This document shows positions 52,267-60,037 of a stretch of 64,000 bases of DNA, in pieces. Source of the stretch: a virus; IMG/VR virus record IMGVR_UViG_3300030103_004672, positions 1 to 64,000 of that record; one strand, written 5' to 3'. Under the pieces are notes generated by a model. It saw nothing but the letters and a program-made list of their open reading frames with translations, had not been told where the DNA came from and made no database searches. How positions within the stretch are numbered: the first letter of the stretch is position 1; every line of letters begins with the position of its first letter. The translations under genes were made by a program, and so were the position numbers.

Positions 52267-52297
52267 TATTATATTATAAAAATCGAATATATCGACA

Positions 52298-52308
52298 TGA
52301 TATATAAT
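52298..52308 (+). promoter_or_regulatory. Late-type promoter element of the major capsid gene
   Basis: TGATATATAAT, a full match, lies 73 bases before the gp23 ATG, just after the gp21 terminator. This gives the capsid gene its own promoter between two strong terminators (52240 and 54141). Confidence 0.65.
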
Positions 52309-52380
52309 ACGTATCCAAGGACTAAGAAGCAAAAAGTCAGGATAGTAAATCTTAATTAAAAATTAAAAAACATAAAAATT

Positions 52381-54117
52381 ATGTACGCAAATCGTCTTAT
52401 TAATGAGGCTGAGGTTCAAAAGACTTGGACACCTATCATTTCAGAGGCTACTGGTATCGAGGACAAAAGCAAACTTGCTTGGATGTCTAAGTATTGCCAC
52501 TACCATAACTTGAATGAGAGTGTTTATAACACTGTGCACCTCAACCCTAACATGAACCTTCAAGGTATGAATGCGCCAGCTTTCCCAAATGACCCAACTA
52601 CCTTGAATGCATTCCCAGGCCAAGTAACTGGTTCTGGTGACAAACCTTTCTCTTTGCTTCCACTTGCTATGCAGGTTGCTGCTCAGACTGTAGGTCTTGA
52701 CTTAGTACCTGTTGTGCCAATGCAAGGTCCTATGGGAGTATTAACTTACCTGGACTTCGTATACGGTGGTGGTAGAATTCAAGATGCTGGTGGAAAAGCA
52801 ACTGATTCTGCACCATTGATGATCAAATTCGCTTTTGATAACTTACAAGGTGCTGCTTTAGTAGAAAACGACCTAGTATACGCATCTTCTGCCGCGCTTA
52901 CTACAACTGTTGCTCCTTACGAATTAACATTCATTGGATTATCAAGAATTGATGGTAAATCTATTTTCCGTGTAAGAGGTAACGATGACGCCACTGCAAC
53001 TACTGCTGGTGTTTACCAACAAGGTGAAGTAGGTTATGAGCCTATCTATGATGCAATTGCTAATAACGTAGACTTCTACGATGCTGCTGCCGCACAAGCT
53101 GGTGATGTAAAAGGTACAGTTGACGGAAATGTTGAGTTAGTAAAAGCTTTAGAAGATCATATCCCAGGTTTCTCAGGTTCTGCATTTGAAGCAAACAACC
53201 CAGTTGGATCTGCTCCTACTTTCGGTGTTGAGAATATCGGTGGTGTTGACCCATACCAAAGAGGTGTTGGTGAAGCTACTCCTGATAACAACTTAGGTCT
53301 TTCTTTATTCAACAAGTCAGTTGCTGCTATGACTTACCAAGTTGCAGCTGCTGTTACTCGTGAGCAAGTACAAGATCTTAAGCAATTCGGAATCGATGCA
53401 GTTGCTCAAGTAGAGGCTGTACTTGTTAATGAATTGACTCAGTCAATCAACAAGTTAATCCTTGATCGTATCTTCAAGCTTGGTGTAACTAACGCATTCC
53501 AAGTATCTCAAGTCAATGGAACAGTTCTTTCTGCTCACTTTGACCTAACTGGAGGTGTTGGTACTACAATTGCTCTCGGCCAAGATAACACTGGTACTGC
53601 TCGTTCAGTAACTGTTGATAGTGTTAACGTTGCTGGCGGTGGAGAAACTCAGGGTACTCTACAGCGTAGAATCTTAACTAAGATCTTAGCTGCTACAAAC
53701 CTTATCGCTGTACGTGGACGTCGTGGTCCAGCTACTTTCGCTGTAACTAGCGGAAAGATGGCCACTGCTATCCAAGACGTTGCAGGTTTCGTACCTTACC
53801 CACTATCAAATACAGTTAACCAAGCTGGTGGATCACTCTACCCAATTGGTGCTGTTGCTGGTGTAACTATCTACGTTGATCCAAACCGTGATTTTGATGA
53901 TAACAAGATTGCTGTTGGACGTAAAGGAGATGGAAACTCACCAGGATTGGTATTCATGCCTTACTTAATGGCTGAATCAGTTGAGACAATCGCTGAAGGA
54001 ACTATGGCTCCTAAAATTGCGGTTAAATCACGTTTCGCTCTTGTTGAGGCTGGTTTCCACCCACAAACTATGTACTACACTTTAGACTTCGTGTTGACAG
54101 GTGTTGACTTGATCTAA
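52381..54117 (+). CDS. 23: Major capsid protein gp23
   Basis: The 578-residue protein (T4 gp23 521) is the main shell protein. The start LINEAEVQKTWTPIIS and the N-terminal 50 residues resemble the T4 delta domain; a prohead-protease site may be LNE near residue 50. Family blocks include LVPVVPMQGPMGVLTYLDFVYG, AAVTREQVQDLKQFGIDA, NKLILDRIFKLG, RGRRGPATFAVTSG and VGRKGDGNSPGLVFMPYLMAE. Codon choice is visibly richer in C-ending codons than neighbours, as for a highly expressed gene. Residues 56-90 are shared with the small protein at 23739. It has its own promoter and terminator. Confidence 0.92.
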   Translation: MYANRLINEAEVQKTWTPIISEATGIEDKSKLAWMSKYCHYHNLNESVYNTVHLNPNMNLQGMNAPAFPNDPTTLNAFPGQVTGSGDKPFSLLPLAMQVAAQTVGLDLVPVVPMQGPMGVLTYLDFVYGGGRIQDAGGKATDSAPLMIKFAFDNLQGAALVENDLVYASSAALTTTVAPYELTFIGLSRIDGKSIFRVRGNDDATATTAGVYQQGEVGYEPIYDAIANNVDFYDAAAAQAGDVKGTVDGNVELVKALEDHIPGFSGSAFEANNPVGSAPTFGVENIGGVDPYQRGVGEATPDNNLGLSLFNKSVAAMTYQVAAAVTREQVQDLKQFGIDAVAQVEAVLVNELTQSINKLILDRIFKLGVTNAFQVSQVNGTVLSAHFDLTGGVGTTIALGQDNTGTARSVTVDSVNVAGGGETQGTLQRRILTKILAATNLIAVRGRRGPATFAVTSGKMATAIQDVAGFVPYPLSNTVNQAGGSLYPIGAVAGVTIYVDPNRDFDDNKIAVGRKGDGNSPGLVFMPYLMAESVETIAEGTMAPKIAVKSRFALVEAGFHPQTMYYTLDFVLTGVDLI

Positions 54118-54140
54118 TCATAGTCAAAGTACTTTGTTTT

Positions 54141-54167
54141 AAAGGGGCTCATATGAGCCCCTTTTTT
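54141..54167 (+). terminator. Strong intrinsic terminator after gp23
   Basis: A perfect 24-base palindrome (54141-54164) consists of AAAGGGGCTCAT and its complement ATGAGCCCCTTT, running into a T-rich tail. A second small palindrome, CAAAGTACTTTG, lies at 54125-54136. Together they isolate the capsid transcript. Confidence 0.9.
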
Positions 54168-54170
54168 ATT

Positions 54171-54181
54171 TGATATATAAA
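54171..54181 (+). promoter_or_regulatory. Late-type promoter element
   Basis: TGATATATAAA, a full match, lies 20 bases before the ATG at 54201 and directly after the gp23 terminator. Confidence 0.62.
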
Positions 54182-54200
54182 ATAACAAAAAAATAATCAA

Positions 54201-55211
54201 ATGATTTTTTCTTACGACACCTTTAATAGAATCAACGAATCTGTAGAAAGAGTTGAAAAAAATGGATTAGTAGAAGAAGGCCTGCTTGCCGCTATTAAAT
54301 TTCCAATTAAATTTACTAAAATTAAAAATAATGCCAAGAAATATCTAAAGGCTAAAATGAAGCACATGTCTGTAGAGGTTGCATTGGCTAAAAAGAAAGC
54401 AAATACCAACTGGGCTGACCTTCCACCAGAAAAGAAAGAAGTGGTAAAATTGGCTGCAGATGCTAAAAAGAGAGCAATTGACCTAGAAATGAAGTCTATT
54501 ACAGACAGGATTGCTAAATTGGCTTCTAGTCCTATGTTACAGGATTATGCAGCTTATAAGAAAGGGGAAGCAGATTTAGAGGCTGCACTAGAGCTCCAAA
54601 AAAATATGGAGAGTGAAGCTGACCAAATATTAATTCAAAAGAGAATTAAAAATCTTCAGACTAAACAGGCTGAAAGAAAGGCTGAACTAGAAACAAAACC
54701 TGATCCGGAAGAAGATAAAGGTGGTAAAAGTGATCAGAAGGCGGACGAAACGCCGTCAAGAGCTGAACAAGATGCTGAGGCTGAAAGGGAAAAGGAGAAG
54801 GCTGCAGAGGATAAAAAGAAACAGGCTTTAGAAGATGCTAAAAATAAGATTGCTGACGCTAAAGCTGCATATGATAAGGTTAAGGATGGTGATGATGAAA
54901 GAGCAAAGTTTGACGCACAGATAACGTTTAAGCAAGCACAGCAGGAGAAAGCAAAGATAGAGGGAAATACCGAACTATACCAAGCACTAGCTAAGGATCA
55001 AGGAGATATCCTAAAGAAAATTGACAATCTAGATAAAAATAAAGATCCCAAGGTAAAAAAGCATGAAGATAAGATTAAGGAATACGAAGAAGCAATTGAT
55101 GTCTTAAAAGACAAGACAGACAAAAAATCAAAAGGAGATCTTCAAATAATACAGTCTGCATTGAAATCCGAAAAAGAAAAATTAGCTAAGGCTAAAGAAG
55201 AATCAAAATAA
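54201..55211 (+). CDS. Charged coiled-coil protein with capsid-targeting-like N-terminus
   Basis: The 336-residue protein begins MIFSYDTFNRINESVERV, a variant of the tag peptide (F-x-x-F-x-x-x-x-E). Residues 25-65 are basic; the rest is a Lys/Glu/Asp/Ala-rich coiled coil to the end (for example AEREKEKAAEDKKKQALEDA). It has no hydrophobic core domain. A late-type promoter 20 bases upstream and the position after gp23 point to an internal head or scaffold-associated protein. I do not recognise the family. Confidence 0.6.
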   Translation: MIFSYDTFNRINESVERVEKNGLVEEGLLAAIKFPIKFTKIKNNAKKYLKAKMKHMSVEVALAKKKANTNWADLPPEKKEVVKLAADAKKRAIDLEMKSITDRIAKLASSPMLQDYAAYKKGEADLEAALELQKNMESEADQILIQKRIKNLQTKQAERKAELETKPDPEEDKGGKSDQKADETPSRAEQDAEAEREKEKAAEDKKKQALEDAKNKIADAKAAYDKVKDGDDERAKFDAQITFKQAQQEKAKIEGNTELYQALAKDQGDILKKIDNLDKNKDPKVKKHEDKIKEYEEAIDVLKDKTDKKSKGDLQIIQSALKSEKEKLAKAKEESK

Positions 55212-55217
55212 TTAATT

Positions 55218-55352
55218 ATGGCAACAGGTAGATTTATTTCAACGTCAGCGCGACAACAAGGACAAACTAAAAACAATAATAAGAAGCGAACTAGCTCAAC
55301 TAAAAGAAATAACAAGAGTAAATCTAAGCTTAGCGGCAAGAAATATCTATAG
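55218..55352 (+). CDS. Very small, strongly basic protein
   Basis: A 44-residue open frame starts at an ATG seven bases after the coiled-coil gene and ends with a TAG overlapping the next GTG. The product (MATGRFISTSARQQGQ, then Asn/Lys/Arg/Ser-rich sequence ending SGKKYL) has about 14 Lys/Arg and almost no acidic residues. Such peptides can neutralise packaged DNA or bind RNA. Short length and low complexity limit certainty. Confidence 0.5.
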   Translation: MATGRFISTSARQQGQTKNNNKKRTSSTKRNNKSKSKLSGKKYL

Positions 55353-55846
55353 TGTATAAGGTTAGAGCCATAAATTTTGGATGGTACAGGCGTAAGCATG
55401 GTATTCTTCTAGAGAACCTGCCTCCTGCAAAACAGAAGCTAATTAAAAATAATGATTTTTTTAAATGGCTCGATGCAGATACACAAGCTATTGAAGTTAT
55501 TTTTAAGCTAGAGGATAATAATGACATGATGAAAGTATTTCATCAACAAGTCTGGAATCCATTTACTGAACAAATATCTACAAAAAAAGAATTAGATCAG
55601 TCTGCTAAGACGGTTGAATGGTCATGTGCAATTTGCAAGACTGACATACTTTGCAAATCAAGTTATACAAGAAAAGTAGAAAACTTCGTATGCGATAAAT
55701 GCTCGGAAGTCCATAATTCAAAAAATAAGATAGTTGATCAACGAATTATTGATTCATCAAATGAATTTACTGAACACTGCAGAAGCTTGCTAAAAAAAGA
55801 ACAAAAAGAGTTCATAAAATATGCTAGAAAGACTGCTAAATCATAG
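55352..55846 (+). CDS. Zinc-ribbon protein of unknown function
   Basis: The start is GTG at 55352, overlapping the TAG of the basic peptide gene. The 164-residue protein has an N-terminal VRAINFGWYRRKHG and a Cys4 zinc site: CAIC near residue 92 and CDKC near residue 114. The C-terminus is helical and basic. A role in RNA or DNA binding, for example transcription control, is plausible but unproven. Its end overlaps the last six bases of the minus-strand gene. Confidence 0.6.
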   Translation: MYKVRAINFGWYRRKHGILLENLPPAKQKLIKNNDFFKWLDADTQAIEVIFKLEDNNDMMKVFHQQVWNPFTEQISTKKELDQSAKTVEWSCAICKTDILCKSSYTRKVENFVCDKCSEVHNSKNKIVDQRIIDSSNEFTEHCRSLLKKEQKEFIKYARKTAKS

Positions 55847-56647
55847 TTTTAAACCTTGATCTAATGTAATCTTTGGAAAGCAATCTAAAAGGCTTTTCGG
55901 ATTTGTATTGTAAACCTTTATTTTTTTATTTTTTAAGGCACTTGCTATATGTGGAAATGCAGGAATGAACTGTATTTGGTAGGTTGAGTTTTTGGTTTTT
56001 CTTGTTGGGTATCCGTCATGAAAATGCGATTCATGATCGTTTGTTACCATGTCAAATCCTAGTAGAACAATCTTGGATGCACCGAGATGATATGCAAGAT
56101 TTATTGCAGCATAGCCACTATTATTACCATGTGCGATTGCATCTGAATTTTCTTCAAGCCCAAACTTGTTTCCTTTCCTTAAAACTGTAACACTATCGTT
56201 ATAATTACGATTCCTGCCTATTGTAAACTTTAATCCATTAAAATTGTCAATATCATTTTGATACCAATTGTAAACCCTAGAATCAGTCCAATACAAAACA
56301 GAAGCAAATGGTACGCTATAAAATGCTTTGTTTATAGCTATAGTTTTTTTAAGTTTAAGCGAGTCAAAATCAAATGACTTTAATGATGGACCACCGCCCA
56401 CGATATAAATAGTTTCTCCCCTAAACACAGGATCTACCTTGCCAAATTTTATATTAGGCATACCTAAAGTCCTAGTTTTATTTCTAGGCATCTTAGTGGG
56501 TTCTATCCTGGTTTTTGTTGATTTTATCCGACGAGATATAGTGACGTCATCGCGTGGTTCGCCTATTCTTGATCTTACCACTTTGGTTTTTAGTGATGGT
56601 GAATTTGCAGGAGTTTTTATCTTACGTAAACTTCGCCTTCTTTGCAT
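55841..56647 (-). CDS. Lone minus-strand gene: MptE/DUF115-like putative glycosyltransferase-fold protein
   Basis: This is the only convincing gene on the minus strand. The ATG at 56647 gives 268 residues (an in-frame ATG at 56701 would add 18 hydrophobic residues). After a basic N-terminal 60 residues come YIVGGGPSLKSFDFDSL, AINKAFYSVPFASVLYWTDSRVY, and NNSGYAAINLAYHLGASKIVLLGFDM, a pattern of the DUF115/MptE-like Rossmann family found in glycan and flagellin modification (family recall). It sits between two plus-strand genes and points against them, so it looks like an independently acquired, separately expressed gene. Confidence 0.65.
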   Translation of the reverse strand: MQRRRSLRKIKTPANSPSLKTKVVRSRIGEPRDDVTISRRIKSTKTRIEPTKMPRNKTRTLGMPNIKFGKVDPVFRGETIYIVGGGPSLKSFDFDSLKLKKTIAINKAFYSVPFASVLYWTDSRVYNWYQNDIDNFNGLKFTIGRNRNYNDSVTVLRKGNKFGLEENSDAIAHGNNSGYAAINLAYHLGASKIVLLGFDMVTNDHESHFHDGYPTRKTKNSTYQIQFIPAFPHIASALKNKKIKVYNTNPKSLLDCFPKITLDQGLKL

Positions 56648-56717
56648 AATACAGTATCTATTGTAAACAAATTGATAGCTAATGATATAATTTATATACA
56701 TTTCTACAATATTTCAA

Positions 56718-57680
56718 ATGAAAAATATAAGTTCAATACTACTTACTGAAAAATATAGGCCCAAGAATTTAGATGATTTAATAGTACCTGAAAGGCTTAA
56801 CAATAAACTTAACAAAGGAATCTATCAACATTTGCTGCTATATGGATCTCCAGGAACTGGTAAGACTAGCGCTGCTAAGGCATTGGTGAAACACTTTAGT
56901 CATCCATACCTTTATATTAACGCTTCAACCGATACTAGCATAGATGTCGTCAGAACAAGAATCACGGATTTTTGTGCTAACAGGTCAGTGATGGATGCAT
57001 CTAACAAAATGAAAATAATTCTACTAGATGAGATCGATGGCGTATCTGATCAGTTCTTTAAAGCATTAAGAGCGACTATGGATCAGTTTTCGGCCAATGC
57101 CCGCTTTGTTGCAACATGCAACTATATAAACAAGGTACCAGATCCTATTCAGTCTAGGTTCGAACTAATAGACTTCGATTTTACAAAAGAGGAGGAGGCT
57201 GAAATCATGAAGTCATACATTATACGTGTCCTTAACATTTGTAAAGATGAAGGGATTAAGATCGATAAGTATGCGGCTGTAGAGCTTGTAAAAAGAAAAT
57301 TCCCAGATTTAAGAACAATACTTAATATGCTTCAGGGATTTAAGTCACAGGGTGATGATATGATCACTGTTGAAGATATTAAAAAGTTCAACTCTATATA
57401 CAAGGATGTGTTTGATTTAGTTATTGACAATACAGATCCTGTTAAAAATTATCAATATATGGTGTCTAATTACTCAAACAGGGTTGATGATGTTTTATCA
57501 TCTCTTGGTAGTGAGTTTATAGAATACATTCAGCAGGAGTTTAGTTCATACATTTCACTTATACCACAAATAGTTGTATGTGTCGCTAAGTACCAATCAC
57601 AACGTCAATTTGTTGTTGACCCGGTAGTGTCTATGTTAGCTTGTATTTATGAACTGCAATCAATAATTAACGAAGCATAA
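56718..57680 (+). CDS. 44: Clamp loader large subunit gp44
   Basis: This AAA+ ATPase opens the sliding clamp with gp62. The 320-residue protein (T4 gp44 319) has TEKYRPKNLDDLIVPE, Walker A GSPGTGKT at 43-50, Walker B IILLDEIDG, sensor VATCNYINK and the arginine-finger region PIQSRFELIDF (an S-R-F form of the usual S-R-C). It starts 70 bases downstream of the minus-strand gene's start. Confidence 0.92.
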   Translation: MKNISSILLTEKYRPKNLDDLIVPERLNNKLNKGIYQHLLLYGSPGTGKTSAAKALVKHFSHPYLYINASTDTSIDVVRTRITDFCANRSVMDASNKMKIILLDEIDGVSDQFFKALRATMDQFSANARFVATCNYINKVPDPIQSRFELIDFDFTKEEEAEIMKSYIIRVLNICKDEGIKIDKYAAVELVKRKFPDLRTILNMLQGFKSQGDDMITVEDIKKFNSIYKDVFDLVIDNTDPVKNYQYMVSNYSNRVDDVLSSLGSEFIEYIQQEFSSYISLIPQIVVCVAKYQSQRQFVVDPVVSMLACIYELQSIINEA

Positions 57681-57717
57681 ATTTTATTTTTAACAAAAAA
57701 AGTGTTATATTAAGTAT

Positions 57718-58926
57718 ATGGCAAATAACAGATACACATTATTAATAGACGGAAATTACTTTTTATTTAGAACCTTGTTTGTAAATCCAAGTTCTAGATC
57801 TGGTGAATTATTAGCAGATGAAAACTCTATTGCAGTCTTTGTTAGAAAACTAGCAACAGACCTTACTTATCAAATAAGACTATTCGATGGACTTATTGGC
57901 AATATAGTATGGGCACAGGATTCTAAATCATGGCGAAAGCCATTCCATCCTGAATTAGATTATAAGGGTAGTAGAAAGAAAAACAATAAAGTCAATTGGG
58001 ACAATTTTCAAAAGGCTTCTGAATCATTTACAAAGATTCTCGCACAATATGGAGTTAGTATTTCAAAAGCTGCAGGTGCAGAAGGAGATGACCTAGTATG
58101 GGCATGGTCTGAGAGACTAATAAATGACGGTACATCTTCTATAATTTTTTCAGGGGACAGAGACTTAATGCAATTGATCCAGAGAAGTGGCGACAACCAT
58201 ATCTTATTTTACAGCCCAACTCACAAAAACTTGTCTGTTCCCATAGGTTTCAATAACTGGATTAGTCATAAGGAAGATGACGAAGGCGTTGACATATTTA
58301 ACATGTCATCTATAAGTGAAAACCAAACTAAGCAAAAGCTAGAGTCGGTTATCAAGAAGAAAAAGATTGATCCCTCTGAATTAAATGTAGAAATATTTAA
58401 ACTTAACAAAGTTTTAACAGGTGACGCTGGTGACAATGTTCCGCCAGTCTATACAAAAATTGTTGCGGGCAAGGACGGTAAGGAGCGCAAGTATGGTGTG
58501 AGCGATAAGAAGGCTTCTAAAATTTGTATTGAATATGCAAAAAAATACAATGATTTGTCAATATCAAATCTTTTAACTGACGATGCCTGCACTTATATGG
58601 CTAACACTATTATTAAGAACTTAAATATACAAGACAAAACGCAGGAAGATATCATAGAATCAATTAAGCTTAATTGCAAGTTGATGATACTGTCAACTGA
58701 TTTAGTTCCATCGGAAGTATTAGAAGCAATGGAAGACGATATTAGCAACAATATAAATAATAAAACAGACTTATCTAAGTTTAAAAATATGAAATCTCTA
58801 TTAGCTAATAGCGATTTTGTTACAAAGGATTTAGAAATGGCACAATCGTCATCATTCTTAAAAGATGCAGGAGACAGCGATATGTCATTTATTACAGATG
58901 CTAAACAAAATCAAAGTTTGTTCTAA
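57718..58926 (+). CDS. rnh: RNase H / 5'-3' exonuclease (FEN family)
   Basis: T4 RNase H removes RNA primers from Okazaki fragments. The 402-residue protein (T4 305) has the metal-binding motifs LIDGNYFLFR, AQDSKSWRK, AEGDDLVWAW and FSGDRDLMQL, and the helix-hairpin-like LTGDAGDNVPP. The C-terminus AKQNQSLF resembles a clamp-binding peptide and is almost identical to the end of the SGNH-like protein at 33199. It precedes a gp62-like gene. Confidence 0.9.
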   Translation: MANNRYTLLIDGNYFLFRTLFVNPSSRSGELLADENSIAVFVRKLATDLTYQIRLFDGLIGNIVWAQDSKSWRKPFHPELDYKGSRKKNNKVNWDNFQKASESFTKILAQYGVSISKAAGAEGDDLVWAWSERLINDGTSSIIFSGDRDLMQLIQRSGDNHILFYSPTHKNLSVPIGFNNWISHKEDDEGVDIFNMSSISENQTKQKLESVIKKKKIDPSELNVEIFKLNKVLTGDAGDNVPPVYTKIVAGKDGKERKYGVSDKKASKICIEYAKKYNDLSISNLLTDDACTYMANTIIKNLNIQDKTQEDIIESIKLNCKLMILSTDLVPSEVLEAMEDDISNNINNKTDLSKFKNMKSLLANSDFVTKDLEMAQSSSFLKDAGDSDMSFITDAKQNQSLF

Positions 58927-58933
58927 AATATAC

Positions 58934-59353
58934 ATGAAGCTATTTGACTACATATCAAAACTATTTGGATCGTCTGATCTCGAGTGGGAGAAAATAAAAG
59001 ACTATGACAAGTCTAAGAATTCATTTATGACTCAAAGATTTATGAGTATTAAATATCCTATTCAAGCTAATATGTTCAATGGCTTAAAAACTAACCCTGT
59101 AGGCATTGCAAATAGCTGGAGATTGGTTGCTTCAAAATTTAACCGAACGCCTTCATGGATCTATACCAAGGTTAAAAAGGCTTCGACAAAGACTAAAGAT
59201 AATTGGTCACCTAACCCTGAAGCTCTTAAAATGTATTTAAAGCTTAATGAAATTGGTACTAGAGAATTTGAGTTAGCTTTAAAGATGGAACCTACAACCG
59301 TTAAAGCATCGATAAATAAGTTAGAAAAACAGATGCATGTCAATGCTAATTAA
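58934..59353 (+). CDS. 62: Clamp loader small subunit gp62 (candidate)
   Basis: The ATG at 58934 is chosen, seven bases after the RNase H stop; a longer form from 58865 would run inside rnh. The 139-residue protein starts MKLFDYISKLFG and has NSFMTQRFMSIKYPIQANMFN, resembling the gp62 N-terminal pattern in T4-like phages (short FD-x-I start, then F-M-x-x-R). T4 gp62 has 187 residues. No other gene here fits the gp62 role that gp44 needs. Medium-low confidence, by pattern only. Confidence 0.45.
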   Translation: MKLFDYISKLFGSSDLEWEKIKDYDKSKNSFMTQRFMSIKYPIQANMFNGLKTNPVGIANSWRLVASKFNRTPSWIYTKVKKASTKTKDNWSPNPEALKMYLKLNEIGTREFELALKMEPTTVKASINKLEKQMHVNAN

Positions 59354-60002
59354 TACTTCGGAATTTAGTATACCAACAAGAATACATTTTACTCTCTTTA
59401 GATATGATCATACAGATTCGATTTTAATATCTAGAGTTAAGAGTACTTGCCATAATTATTCTAGAGATAAGGATTCAGATCATTTCATAGTAAGAGCATC
59501 ACACCTAAAAAATGCCATAGAGACTTCCAGTAGGCTTAGTCATATAGCAAAGTCTGGTGAAGGTGGTGACTTTAAGTCTCTAAAGCTTAATTCAGTAATT
59601 TTTATATGGAAGATACTTAATAGTATGTCTAATCTAAGACTTGTGTCTTTTAACGTATCAAAAGATAAAAACTACACCAGATTGTTTAAGCATGAAGGCA
59701 AGGACGTTTTTGGTTTTAACTTTAAGATCCAAGAAGGATTTATGGATCTTCCAAGAGTTTTATCAAGAAAAAACTTAGACAGATTCAATATGAAATTGAT
59801 AGAGATGGGTCTAATGAAAAATTCATTTTTATCTAGATCTCCATTTTTTCAAATGGATGCAAGTCTATTCTTTGAGGCTCTTGCGTTGGCACAGATGGAC
59901 CATGATGATCCAGAACTTGCATTGGTTTTAGAAAGTATTGATCCTCAGCTCGAAGAAGATAACCCAGTACTACTTGTTAAAACTGACTATTCAGCTTATT
60001 AA
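59337..60002 (+). CDS. Conserved-looking protein of unknown function (221 aa)
   Basis: The 221-residue protein is not recognised. It starts MLINTSEFSIPTRIHFTLFRYD, is alpha/beta with a central helix-rich region (RASHLKNAIETSSRLSHIA), and ends in an acidic tail (ESIDPQLEEDNPV). Its ATG overlaps the preceding stop by 17 bases, suggesting coupling to the gp62 candidate. Size fits the T4 gp59 helicase loader (217), but I see no sequence support for that. Confidence 0.6.
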   Translation: MSMLINTSEFSIPTRIHFTLFRYDHTDSILISRVKSTCHNYSRDKDSDHFIVRASHLKNAIETSSRLSHIAKSGEGGDFKSLKLNSVIFIWKILNSMSNLRLVSFNVSKDKNYTRLFKHEGKDVFGFNFKIQEGFMDLPRVLSRKNLDRFNMKLIEMGLMKNSFLSRSPFFQMDASLFFEALALAQMDHDDPELALVLESIDPQLEEDNPVLLVKTDYSAY

Positions 60003-60012
60003 GATATATAAA
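60002..60012 (+). promoter_or_regulatory. Late-type promoter element
   Basis: AGATATATAAA lies immediately after the preceding stop and 26 bases before the ATG at 60038, at the change from replication genes to neck and terminase genes. Confidence 0.55.
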
Positions 60013-60037
60013 AGGCAAGTAATTCACTCAATGTCTA

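Noticed and set aside
59337-60002. gp59 helicase loader
   Set aside because: Size and position would fit, but no sequence similarity to T4 gp59 could be recognised, so it was left unnamed.
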